Assembly (NCBI RefSeq): GCF_003149475.2
Contig: NZ_QFWV02000008.1
Location: 299,785-351,805, forward strand
Source of the DNA: Oceaniradius stylonematis
GTDB taxonomy: Bacteria > Pseudomonadota > Alphaproteobacteria > Rhizobiales > Rhizobiaceae
Direction of reading: 5' to 3'
DNA length: 52,021 nucleotides
In this document: positions 1 to 7,330 of the stretch, one piece after another
How the letters are laid out: each line of letters opens with the position of its first letter
How positions within the stretch are numbered: position 1 is the first letter of the stretch
The notes under the pieces: model-generated
What the model saw: only the letters and a program-made list of their open reading frames with translations
What the model was told of the DNA's origin: nothing
Database searches by the model: none
Position numbers and translations under genes: made by a program

Positions 1-473
1 CGGATGGCCAGTTCCAGCGGATTGGCGTCGGCAGGAAGCTCAAAATCGATCAGCCTCAAAAGCGCTAGGTCATCAACCTGATATGCAAGCTGCCCGTCAT
101 CCGAACTCTGGCCGCCGGCAAACACATCGACGAGTTCAAGCTTGAGGCGCCCTTCGCCAACGAGCGGGTTGCGCGCGAAGACAAAAGGAGCTTGACCGTT
201 GGCACGTCTTTGCTCCACGCGCTTCATGACGACATGCGCAGCAGTCAGATACAAGCCGTCGGCATCGATAAGGAAAGCGGTCCCTCGGGCATCATTGTCA
301 TTTATATATAGAAGTGATTTTTCGTAACGCTGCTCCATCTCAGATGGGCTCAAATCGCGCTTACCGAAGAAGAAGGCGCATTCGTCGGCATGCGCATCAT
401 TACTTGTGAAAAAAAATGCAACAAGAAGATATGGCAAAAAAGAGAATCTGGAAAAAAATGATCTCATGACCAT
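1..473 (-). CDS. Secreted trypsin-like serine protease, C-terminus outside the window
   Basis: An uninterrupted minus-strand frame runs from the ATG at 473 off the left edge (157 codons seen). The N-terminus is a signal peptide with a Phe-rich core and a probable cleavage after DAHA near residue 29. A peptidase S1-type N-terminal half follows: GTAFLIDADGLYLTAAHVV (about 64-82) supplies the catalytic His80, and DDLALLRL supplies the Asp near 135. The catalytic Ser would lie beyond the edge, so activity cannot be judged. An ATG two codons later (467) is an equally good start. The stop of the upstream Trypco2 gene is only 3 bp away, so the two are almost certainly co-translated. The DNA is AT-richer than the core genes. 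Protease fold is confident; substrate is unknown. Confidence 0.8.
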   Translation of the reverse strand, partial: MVMRSFFSRFSFLPYLLVAFFFTSNDAHADECAFFFGKRDLSPSEMEQRYEKSLLYINDNDARGTAFLIDADGLYLTAAHVVMKRVEQRRANGQAPFVFARNPLVGEGRLKLELVDVFAGGQSSDDGQLAYQVDDLALLRLIDFELPADANPLELAI

Positions 474-476
474 TTT

Positions 477-1076
477 CTAACATTCACTAGAGCAAAATTT
501 CAAATGAATCTCATGAGTTTTTACACTCGAAACTCCGCCTGATACATCAACCGTCAGCGGGAGAATTTTGAATCCGGCGCCAGCAGTCCCGTCTAGCTCG
601 ACGATGAACTTCAACGTGGACTCTATGCTGTCCAGCCGGAGCGGCGGGTCGCTCAGTTCGGCCGATGCAACCGCACCATGCGCTTCGATAATTGCCTGTG
701 CCAACGCATCGCCGACATCGGCAACCGGTATGTCGTCACCCGAAGCCGGCGGGCGCAAATTCATGACCAATGACTGAGTGCTGGCTTCCTCAACCGAGCC
801 GCCAGCCGACACGACCCAAAGAGACAGCTTGCCGCCAGCTTCCTGCCGGTAGACGGTCGATAAACTCAGGCGCGCATTCGTTAACCGCAGACCATCATTG
901 GTGCCCTCACGAACGCGAATAAGCGTGTCGCGAACCTGATAGAGCAATGAATCAACAAGAACACCTGTCTCTCCATTGCTTCGTTCCGCCGCAACGGCCG
1001 AACTCACAGTTAAACCGCCAGCTGCAAGAGCAGACACCGCGCAAATCACAAAGGCTCTTGAGAAATTTGCAAACAT
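477..1076 (-). CDS. Secreted protein with two tandem Trypco2-like domains
   Basis: Protein of 199 aa starting MFANFSRAF; the frame is open further upstream, but this start begins a good signal peptide (cleavage near SSAVAA, residue 30). Residues about 38-108 look like the trypsin-co-occurring domain Trypco2: helix VDSLLYQVRDTLIRV, strands LRLTNARLSLSTVYR, a Gly turn, LSLWVVSAGG, then a final strand STQSLVMNL. Residues about 118-195 repeat this layout (LAQAIIEAH, LRLDSIESTLKFIVEL, GFKILPLTVDVSG, KTHEIHLKF), so the domain is duplicated. Trypco2 is known from gene neighbourhoods with trypsin-like proteases in predicted conflict systems; here the protease gene follows 3 bp downstream. The assignment is from remembered family pattern, not a search. 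A periplasmic partner or regulator of the protease is inference. Confidence 0.7.
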   Translation of the reverse strand: MFANFSRAFVICAVSALAAGGLTVSSAVAAERSNGETGVLVDSLLYQVRDTLIRVREGTNDGLRLTNARLSLSTVYRQEAGGKLSLWVVSAGGSVEEASTQSLVMNLRPPASGDDIPVADVGDALAQAIIEAHGAVASAELSDPPLRLDSIESTLKFIVELDGTAGAGFKILPLTVDVSGGVSSVKTHEIHLKFCSSEC

Positions 1077-1229
1077 GGCAAAAAATTCCAGAAGCTCCGG
1101 ACCACCATCATTGTAGACAATTTTCCGGAAAACTCCAGTTATTCGTTCCAAGTCGCAGAACAGATAAACGAAAGACGAGAATCCAATGGCGTTCGATCTG
1201 CGCGAGTCGACAAGGCGCCTGCCATCCAA

Positions 1230-1337
1230 CTCTGGCCAAGCCGGTAAATGACAACTGCTCGCGATCGATTGGCGCTTGTGTTTGTCGATGATCGGTATTG
1301 GGGCGTTGATTGTCCCGCCCCAGCGGAAATCCGCCCC
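1230..1337. other. Spacer between the AT-richer pair and the UPF0262 gene
   Basis: No gene is seen. It holds an inverted repeat GGGGCG (1300-1305) / CGCCCC (1316-1321) just past the 3' end of the minus-strand UPF0262 gene. No T-tract follows, so terminator function is weakly supported. Base composition changes across this spacer, making it a candidate junction of the acquired segment. Confidence 0.4.
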
Positions 1338-1829
1338 TCACCCCTTCCAGTGCAGCACGCAGACCAGCGTGAAGAGGCGCCGGGCGGTGTCGAAATCGAT
1401 GGCGATCTTGCCGTCGAGCCGGTCCATCAGCGTTTCCGAACCGTCATTGTGAACGCCGCGCCGTGCCATGTCGATCGTCTCGATCTGGCTCGTCGTCGCG
1501 CTCTTGATCGCCTCGTAATAGCTCTCGCAGATCATGTAATAGTCCTTGACGATCTTGCGGAACGGGCCGAGCGACAGGATGTGCGTGGCAACGTCCTCGC
1601 CACCCTCGCGCCTGACGGCGAAGACCAGCTTTCCCTCGATCACCGACAGATGCAGCGTGTAGGGGCCATTGCCCGCATCGCCCACCGGCTTGAACCGGTT
1701 TTCCTCGATCAGGTCGAAGATCGCGACGGCGCGCTCATGCTCCACATCGGGCGTCGACCTGCCGATCGAATCGTCCAGCGTCAGATCGCTCAGCCGGTCG
1801 TCCGGCGCAAAATCGGTCTCATCCGCCAT
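1338..1829 (-). CDS. UPF0262 family protein
   Basis: Protein of 163 aa, close to the usual family length, beginning [11 protein letters not shown] after a GGGAGG ribosome-binding site. It has the family's conserved core (phrases such as [22 protein letters not shown] and [16 protein letters not shown]). The biochemical function of UPF0262 is unknown. Its start overlaps the end of hisD by 11 bp, and murA - DUF2948 - hisD - UPF0262 is a recurring rhizobial gene order, so it is the distal gene of that operon. No membrane segment or signal peptide is visible. Confidence 0.88.
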   Translation of the reverse strand: MADETDFAPDDRLSDLTLDDSIGRSTPDVEHERAVAIFDLIEENRFKPVGDAGNGPYTLHLSVIEGKLVFAVRREGGEDVATHILSLGPFRKIVKDYYMICESYYEAIKSATTSQIETIDMARRGVHNDGSETLMDRLDGKIAIDFDTARRLFTLVCVLHWKG

Positions 1830-3135
1830 CGGGCCCTCCCGGGTTCATGCGGATGGCGACCGAGCGCGCATGGGCGCCAAGACCCTCGGCCTCGGCGAGC
1901 CGGATCGCGGCGGGGCCGAGCGCGCGAAGCTGGTCCGGGCCGAGTTTCAGGATCGAGGTGCGCTTGACGAAATCGAGCACCGAAAGTCCCGACGAAAAAC
2001 GCGCCGACCGGGCCGTCGGCAGCACATGGTTGGAGCCGCCCACATAGTCGCCGATCACTTCGGGCGTGTGCCGGCCGACGAAGATCGCGCCCGCATTGGT
2101 GACCCGGTTCGCCAGATCGTCGGCGTTCTCGCAGGCGAGCTCCAGATGTTCGGCGGCGATGCGGTCGATCAGCGCGAGCGTGTCGCCGGAATGGATGTCG
2201 TCGACCGTGACGATGCCGCCGAAATCGCGCCAGCTCGCCGCCGCGGTCTCGCCGCGCGCCAGCGTGGTCAATTGCCGCTCGACCGCGCCGGCCACCGCGT
2301 CGGCAAAGCCCGCATCGTCGGTGATCAGGATCGATTGCGCGTTTGCGTCATGCTCGGCCTGGGCCAGAAGGTCGGCGGCGATCCAGTCGGGGTCGTTGTC
2401 GCCGTCGGCGACGACCAGCACTTCGGAGGGGCCGGCGATCATGTCGATGCCGACCGTGCCGAAAACGGCGCGCTTGGCCGCCGCCACATAGGCGTTACCC
2501 GGTCCGACGATCTTGGCAACGGGTGGAATCGTCTCCGTGCCATGGGCCAGCGCGGCCACCGCCTGCGCCCCGCCGATCCGGTAGATCTCGGTGACGCCGG
2601 CCAGATCGGCCGCCGCCAGCACCAGCGGGTTGAGCACACCGTCGGGCGACGGCACGACCATGACGATGCGCCCGACGCCGGCGACGACCGCTGGCACCGC
2701 GTTCATCAACACAGACGAGGGATAGGCCGCCGTCCCGCCGGGAACGTAGAGCCCGACCGCCTCGACGGCCGTCCAGCGGCCGCCAAGCGTCACGCCGATC
2801 GCGTCGGTGTAGATGTCGTCCTTGGGCATCTGCCGGCCATGGTGCGACCGGATGCGGTCGCGCGCCAGGGTCAGCGCCTCCAGCGTTTCGGCGTCGATCC
2901 CGGCGACGGCTTCAGCCACCTCGTCGGCGCCGACGCGCATCGGCACCGCACTCAAATCCAGCCGGTCGAACTTCTTGGTCAGCCGCGCCAGCGCTTCATC
3001 GCCGTTCTGGCGCACATCGTCGATGATCGCGCGCACTGTCGCTTCGACATCGGCCGACACTTCCCGCTTCAGCCCCAGAAATGCACCGAAACGGGCGGGA
3101 AAATCGCGGTCTGCGCTGTCGAGAAAATGCGGCAC
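1819..3135 (-). CDS. hisD: Histidinol dehydrogenase
   Basis: Oxidises L-histidinol to L-histidine through two NAD+-dependent steps, the last step of histidine synthesis in the cytoplasm. Chosen start is GTG 3135 (protein begins [12 protein letters not shown]), with AGGA 9 nt upstream and 17 bp after the DUF2948 stop; an in-frame ATG at 3192 would overlap that gene by 40 bp and lacks support. The 438-aa product shows [23 protein letters not shown], the zinc-ligand region [10 protein letters not shown], the catalytic pair in [10 protein letters not shown] and the GGSNHVLPT segment. Length is normal for HisD. It is co-transcribed with murA and UPF0262, as in many rhizobia. Confidence 0.95.
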   Translation of the reverse strand: MPHFLDSADRDFPARFGAFLGLKREVSADVEATVRAIIDDVRQNGDEALARLTKKFDRLDLSAVPMRVGADEVAEAVAGIDAETLEALTLARDRIRSHHGRQMPKDDIYTDAIGVTLGGRWTAVEAVGLYVPGGTAAYPSSVLMNAVPAVVAGVGRIVMVVPSPDGVLNPLVLAAADLAGVTEIYRIGGAQAVAALAHGTETIPPVAKIVGPGNAYVAAAKRAVFGTVGIDMIAGPSEVLVVADGDNDPDWIAADLLAQAEHDANAQSILITDDAGFADAVAGAVERQLTTLARGETAAASWRDFGGIVTVDDIHSGDTLALIDRIAAEHLELACENADDLANRVTNAGAIFVGRHTPEVIGDYVGGSNHVLPTARSARFSSGLSVLDFVKRTSILKLGPDQLRALGPAAIRLAEAEGLGAHARSVAIRMNPGGPDGG

Positions 3136-3152
3136 GGCGAACGATCCTGTTG

Positions 3153-3590
3153 TCAGCCGGCCGGGTGGCGGGGTTTGAAGCGTGTCTCCCACGCAGCGCC
3201 CAGATCGGCCATCTGCGCCTCAATCACCTCGACATCGAGCCGGATCGCCGCGTCGTCGGCAAAGATCAGTTCGATCGTGCCGGCCGGCGCCTCGCCGGGA
3301 TGAAAGCGGATCGCCAGAAGCGACAGCGCCTGGCTGTCATCGCCGCGCCGGATGCCGATGGTTCGGACACCGGTGACGCGGGCGAAGGAAAGCGCGGTCT
3401 TGCGCCGCTCGTGCGTGGTTGAGCGGGCGCCGTATTCGGCGTCCCAGGCAAACCGGTTGGCGACGATGGTCAACCGCTTTGCGCCCGGCGCGTAGTCGAT
3501 CTGGTCGGGCTTGGTGATCGCGTCCTGCATCTGCGCGGAGATCACCGTCAGATCGGACGCGTCCAGCGCCATCAGTTTCAAGCCGTCCAT
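3153..3590 (-). CDS. DUF2948 family protein
   Basis: Protein of 145 aa starting MDGLKLMALDASDLTV, the typical N-terminus of DUF2948; the frame stays open upstream to 3680 but that extension is not family-like. Conserved features include AQMQDAI, the RRKTAL segment, LLAIRF and the final E-x-Q-M-x-D-L-G-x-A-W pattern. The family has no established function. It lies between murA and hisD on the same strand, 17 bp before hisD, so transcription as one unit is likely. No transmembrane segments. Confidence 0.88.
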   Translation of the reverse strand: MDGLKLMALDASDLTVISAQMQDAITKPDQIDYAPGAKRLTIVANRFAWDAEYGARSTTHERRKTALSFARVTGVRTIGIRRGDDSQALSLLAIRFHPGEAPAGTIELIFADDAAIRLDVEVIEAQMADLGAAWETRFKPRHPAG

Positions 3591-3680
3591 CGGTCCGTCA
3601 CGCGCCTGCCGGTCGGGGAAAAGGGTCTGATCGACTGCTACGCCTTTCGCTTTCGCGGTGCAACAGGAGCGCTGCCGCAA

Positions 3681-4970
3681 TCAGCCCGAAACGCGGGCGA
3701 TTTCCGCGCCGCAGGCGCCGAGCTTCTCTTCCAGGCGCTCAAAACCCCGGTCCAGATGGTAGACCCGGTTGACACGGGTTTCGCCTTCGGCGGCAAGGCC
3801 GGCAATGACCAGCGACACCGAAGCGCGCAGATCGGTCGCCATCACCGGCGCGCCCTTGAGCACCGGAACGCCGGTCACGGTCGCCGTCTGGCCGTTCAGC
3901 GTGATGTCGGCACCCAGCCGCGCCAGCTCCTGAACATGCATGAACCGGTTCTCGAAGATCGTCTCGGTGATGTGCGAGACGCCGTTCGCCTTGGTCATCA
4001 GCCCCATGAACTGCGCCTGCAGATCGGTCGGAAAGCCCGGAAAGGGCTCGGTCGTCACATCGGCCGCCTTCAGCCCGTTGCCGTTGCGGTAGACGCGCAG
4101 GCCGTCCTCTTCGGCCGTGATGTCGATCCCGGTCTCGCCCAGAACGTCGACGGCCGTCTGCCAGCTCGACGCTTCGGCGCCCTTGAGCAGCACGTTGCCC
4201 CCGGTCATGCCGACCGCCATCGCATAGGTGCCGGTTTCGATCCGGTCGGCGATCACCCGGTGCCGCGCCCCCGAAAGCGAGGTGACGCCGTCGATGGTGA
4301 TGGTGCGCGTGCCGGCGCCTTCGATCTTCGCGCCCATGGCGTTCAGGCATTCGGCGAGGCACACCACTTCGGGCTCGCAGGCCGCATTGTCGATCACCGT
4401 CTGGCCGTTGGCGAGCGAAGCCGCCATCAGCGCCACATGGGTCGCGCCGACCGAAACCTTGGGGAAGCGGTAATGCGCGCCGGTCAGCCCGCTGCCCGCC
4501 GTCGCATGCACATAGCCGTTTTCGATCTCGATCTGCGCGCCGAGCGCCTCGAGCACCTCGATGAACAGATCGACCGGCCGGGTGCCGATGGCGCAGCCGC
4601 CCGGCAGCGACACGCGCGCCTCGCCCATCCGCGCCAGAAGCGGCCCGATCACCCAGAAGCTGGCGCGCATCTTCGAGACAAGCTCGTAGGGCGCGGTGAT
4701 GTCGACGATGTCGCGCGCGGTGAAATCGACCGTGCGGGCATAGCCCTGCCCCTCGGCCCGGCGCCGGCCCTTCACCGCATAGTCGACGCCATGATTGCTC
4801 AGAATGCGGATCAGCTGCTCGACATCGGCCAGATGCGGCACGTTCTCCAGCGTCAGCGTATCGTCGGTCAGGAGCGAGGCGATCATCAGCGGCAGCGCCG
4901 CGTTCTTGGCGCCCGAAATCGGAATTGTGCCGTTCAGTTCATGGCCGCCGACGATGCGAATGCTGTCCAT
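3681..4970 (-). CDS. murA: UDP-N-acetylglucosamine 1-carboxyvinyltransferase
   Basis: First committed enzyme of peptidoglycan synthesis: transfers enolpyruvate from PEP to UDP-GlcNAc in the cytoplasm. The 429-aa length is standard. Visible motifs are SGAKNAALP near the N-terminus (catalytic Lys-Asn), the loop [14 protein letters not shown] with the catalytic cysteine (target of fosfomycin in this family), [13 protein letters not shown] with the catalytic Asp, and the late [15 protein letters not shown] segment. It heads the murA - DUF2948 - hisD - UPF0262 unit. A CtrA-like box lies about 190 bp upstream. No anomaly seen. Confidence 0.96.
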   Translation of the reverse strand: MDSIRIVGGHELNGTIPISGAKNAALPLMIASLLTDDTLTLENVPHLADVEQLIRILSNHGVDYAVKGRRRAEGQGYARTVDFTARDIVDITAPYELVSKMRASFWVIGPLLARMGEARVSLPGGCAIGTRPVDLFIEVLEALGAQIEIENGYVHATAGSGLTGAHYRFPKVSVGATHVALMAASLANGQTVIDNAACEPEVVCLAECLNAMGAKIEGAGTRTITIDGVTSLSGARHRVIADRIETGTYAMAVGMTGGNVLLKGAEASSWQTAVDVLGETGIDITAEEDGLRVYRNGNGLKAADVTTEPFPGFPTDLQAQFMGLMTKANGVSHITETIFENRFMHVQELARLGADITLNGQTATVTGVPVLKGAPVMATDLRASVSLVIAGLAAEGETRVNRVYHLDRGFERLEEKLGACGAEIARVSG

Positions 4971-5260
4971 CTGGAAACTGGTCCCCTTGCTGCGTGCGCC
5001 CCTTCACCGGAACCCGCCGGTCCGCGGCATCGGCGCCCTCTAGACGATGATCGGGGCCGGTTCAAGGCAGGCGCCCCTGCGCCGCCAAAGCCGCCATGGC
5101 GGTCAACACGGCGGGCGGACGCGAACCCTTTGTGTGCCAAACAGGATTGAAGGGATGGTTAACGCATGGTTGACCGCAACGGCCGCATTTGACGGAACCG
5201 GCCATCCGGACGGCTCTGCGGCAGCGGCGGCGCCGCCCGACGCCCGCCTCGCGCGCCGCG
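4971..5260. other. murA leader and upstream spacer
   Basis: About 290 bp without a convincing gene; frames here are shadows with very Arg/Ala-rich translations. It holds the CtrA-like box at 5158-5173 and presumably the murA promoter. I could not assign -35/-10 boxes with confidence. Confidence 0.5.
5158..5173 (-). promoter_or_regulatory. CtrA-like binding site upstream of murA
   Basis: On the minus strand the sequence reads TCAA, seven bases (CCATGCG), then TTAAC. This matches the alphaproteobacterial CtrA consensus TTAA-N7-TTAAC with one mismatch. It lies about 190 bp before the murA start. The match is seen in the sequence; cell-cycle control of murA is inference. Confidence 0.4.
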
Positions 5261-5443
5261 CTAGCCGCCCTCGCCGCCTTCGGCGCCCGGCTTGGTGTCC
5301 TTGGCGGCGGCAATGCCCTCGTCACGGCAATCGGCATCGCCCGCCCGGCGGGCGCGCGCCTGGGCCTTGCGCTTTTGCAGATTGGCGCGCAGTTCCGCCG
5401 CCAGCCGTTCCTGCCGCGCCCTGGCGCTTTCGTTCTTTGCCAT
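5261..5443 (-). CDS. Small basic protein upstream of murA
   Basis: A 60-aa protein beginning MAKNESARARQERLAAEL. The start is fixed by an AGGAGG ribosome-binding site nine bases upstream of ATG 5443. It is one charged helix (Lys/Arg/Glu/Ala-rich, including LQKRKAQARARR) followed by an acidic Gly-rich tail ending EGGEGG. Similar short proteins are commonly encoded next to murA in rhizobia; no function is established. It is transcribed toward murA, 290 bp upstream. Confidence 0.7.
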   Translation of the reverse strand: MAKNESARARQERLAAELRANLQKRKAQARARRAGDADCRDEGIAAAKDTKPGAEGGEGG

Positions 5444-5566
5444 CGGCCTTCGCCTCCTTGCCGCCAGCGCCGCGCGGCGCATCGGTCCGCCGCTTCGCTC
5501 CGGACATGCGCCGGACTGGCCATCCGCCGCCCATGATGTCCGTATCGCGCATGTGGTCAATATCGC

Positions 5567-5595
5567 TTGACGCGGGCAATTGACGCCTTGATATG
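5567..5595 (+). promoter_or_regulatory. Possible promoter of the tRNA-Thr gene
   Basis: TTGACG at 5567-5572 is followed after 17 bp by GATATG at 5590-5595, about 50 bp before the tRNA. The -35 is strong and the -10 weak. A second TTGACG at 5580-5585 competes. Confidence 0.3.
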
Positions 5596-5643
5596 CGAAA
5601 TGGGCTGTGGCACAAGCCGCCCGTCGCGGACACCGCCGCCAAT

Positions 5644-5718
5644 GCTGCTATAGCTCAGGGGTAGAGCACTCCCTTGGTAAGGGAGAGGCCGTGAGTTCAA
5701 ATCTCACTAGCAGCACCA
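5644..5718 (+). tRNA. tRNA-Thr, anticodon GGT
   Basis: Full cloverleaf with encoded CCA. The acceptor arm GCTGCTA (5644-5650) pairs with TAGCAGC (5708-5714), followed by ACCA. The anticodon stem CTCCC/GGGAG encloses the loop TTGGTAA, giving anticodon GGT (threonine ACC/ACU codons). The T arm GTGAG-TTCAAAT-CTCAC is intact. A short T-run (TTTTT) follows directly after the CCA. Confidence 0.97.
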
Positions 5719-5770
5719 TTTTTCAGCATCATAGCGCACGTGGGCGCCATCGCTTGGCAAGCCCGTTTAC

Positions 5771-5799
5771 GGGAGCGGCCGCCACGGGCGGCCGCTCCC
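5771..5799. terminator. Strong hairpin downstream of tRNA-Thr and of a minus-strand gene
   Basis: A perfect 13-bp stem, GGGAGCGGCCGCC (5771-5783) against its complement (5787-5799), with a 3-nt loop. It lies 18 bp past the stop of the minus-strand gene at 5817 and about 50 bp after the tRNA. No T-tract follows on either strand, so intrinsic termination is uncertain. Confidence 0.5.
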
Positions 5800-5816
5800 G
5801 CGCCCCATCGCTCCGA

Positions 5817-6098
5817 TCATTCGTCGACGCAGTGGTAGGAATGGTTGGTCCGGGTGCCGTCGGGCAGTTCGTCATACATCACGAAGACATTGCCGGCGCC
5901 GCCGCAGGCCTCGAACGCCTTGCCCGGCGTCGGATAGCCGTCGGCGGCCGACCCGCCTCCGGCCTTGGCAGCCAGCTGCATGGTGCCGGCGGCGGCAATG
6001 CCGTGGCGCTTCATGCCGGCATGGCCGGCGGTGGTGGCCGCCGTGGCGATCAGCGCGGCGCCGGCGGCAAGGGCGGCAAACTTGGAAAGACGGGTCAT
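5817..6098 (-). CDS. Small secreted protein of unknown function
   Basis: A 93-aa protein beginning MTRLSKFAALAAGAALIATA, with a signal peptide likely cleaved after GHA (about residue 26). The start is supported by AGAGGA eight bases upstream. The short mature part has two cysteines (FEACGGAG and SYHCVDE), suggesting one disulfide in the periplasm. I do not recognise the family. It is divergent from the ABC importer operon, with 254 bp between the starts. Confidence 0.65.
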   Translation of the reverse strand: MTRLSKFAALAAGAALIATAATTAGHAGMKRHGIAAAGTMQLAAKAGGGSAADGYPTPGKAFEACGGAGNVFVMYDELPDGTRTNHSYHCVDE

Positions 6099-6255
6099 GG
6101 CAAAAATCCTCTGTGCTGTGCGGCGCGTCCGGTGCGCCCTCAACCGCAACGCTAGCGCTGCACGGCCCGCGGCCCTGTGCACTTGCGCACATGCCGCAAC
6201 ACCATTGGCGCGAAAACCCGGCCAGGGCGGCATCCAGTGCGATTTTCACCGGAAT

Positions 6256-6275
6256 CCATCGGCTTGGCCCGATGG
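6256..6275. promoter_or_regulatory. Inverted repeat, candidate operator before the ABC importer
   Basis: CCATCGG (6256-6262) and its exact complement CCGATGG (6269-6275) are separated by six bases, 77 bp before the start of the solute-binding protein gene. It does not match the iron-control motifs I know, so the binding factor is unidentified. Confidence 0.3.
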
Positions 6276-6352
6276 TGATCTGGACTTTTACACCGCTGTC
6301 ACATTGGGTTGTTAGCCGCGCCCTGTCTCCCACCCATCAGAGGACCTCACCC

Positions 6353-7327
6353 ATGCGCACGCTTCTGTCCGCCCTTGCCATCGCCACCATGCTCTCCGGC
6401 CCGGCCCTTGCCGCCTCGGGCAAGCTGGTGCTCTACACCTCCCAGCCCAACGAGGACGCCCAGGAAACAGTGGACGCCTTCACCGCCAAGCACCCCGATG
6501 TCGAGGTCGAGTGGATCCGCGACGGCACGACAAAGGTCATGGCCAAGCTCGCCGCCGAGTTCGAGGCCGGCGCGCCGCAGCCCGACGTGCTGTTGATCGC
6601 CGACATGGTCACCATGGAAGGGCTGAAGGCCGAAGGCCGGCTGATGGCCCATGAAGGCGCCGACATCTCCGCCTACGACCCGGCCATCATGGACGACGAG
6701 AAATTCTATTTCTCCACCAAGCTGATCACCACCGGCATCGTCTACAACACCGCCGCCGAGATGGTCCCCACCTCCTACACGGACCTGCTGGACGAGGCGG
6801 CGAAAGACAGGATCGCCATGCCTTCGCCACTGACCTCGGGCGCCGCGACCATCCACATGGCGGCGCTGACCGCCAACCCCGATCTCGGCTGGGCCTATTA
6901 TGAGGGTCTGGCCGACCAGGGCGCCAACCCGCAGGGCGGCAATGGCGGCACCTACCGGGCGATCGCCGGCGGCGAAAAGCTGTACGGCTTCGTCGTCGAC
7001 TTCCTGCCGATCCGCGAAAAGGCCAACGGCGCGCCGGTGGAGTTCGTCTTCCCCGAGGAGGGCGTCTCCGCGGTCACCGAGCCGGTCGCCATCCTGTCGA
7101 CCGCGCAGAACCCGGAAGCCGCCAAGGCCTTTGTCGACTTCCTCCTGTCGCCCGAAGGCCAGCAACTCGCCGCCGACCAGGGCTATCTGGCCGCCCATCC
7201 GGACATTGCGCCGCCCGAAGGCTTTCCGGCCCGCGACCAGATCAAGCTGATGGACTTCGATCCCGCCGCAGCCCTTGAAAACGATGCCGCAAACAAGGAA
7301 CGGTTCGTCGACATTTTCGGCGGCTGA
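6353..7327 (+). CDS. ABC transporter solute-binding protein, ferric-iron type
   Basis: Periplasmic binding protein of 324 aa with a signal peptide (MRTLLSALAIATMLSGPALA). The mature protein opens GKLVLYTSQPNEDAQETVDAF, typical of the FbpA/AfuA branch of family 1/extracellular proteins. The start is supported by AGAGGA about nine bases upstream; the frame is open further upstream but lacks a secretion signal. The two-domain permease gene follows after 3 bp. Related systems import ferric iron, but others carry phosphonates or thiamine, so the substrate is not fixed by the sequence. Confidence 0.85.
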   Translation: MRTLLSALAIATMLSGPALAASGKLVLYTSQPNEDAQETVDAFTAKHPDVEVEWIRDGTTKVMAKLAAEFEAGAPQPDVLLIADMVTMEGLKAEGRLMAHEGADISAYDPAIMDDEKFYFSTKLITTGIVYNTAAEMVPTSYTDLLDEAAKDRIAMPSPLTSGAATIHMAALTANPDLGWAYYEGLADQGANPQGGNGGTYRAIAGGEKLYGFVVDFLPIREKANGAPVEFVFPEEGVSAVTEPVAILSTAQNPEAAKAFVDFLLSPEGQQLAADQGYLAAHPDIAPPEGFPARDQIKLMDFDPAAALENDAANKERFVDIFGG

Positions 7328-7330
7328 CCC

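Noticed and set aside
1669-3303. Long plus-strand open frame opposite hisD
   Set aside because: Low-complexity Arg/Asp/Gly translation; hisD with zinc and catalytic residues is on the other strand.
5644-5718. tRNA-Thr as an integration site for an island
   Set aside because: No partial copy of the tRNA 3' end and no integrase gene was found nearby; flanking genes look like host genes.
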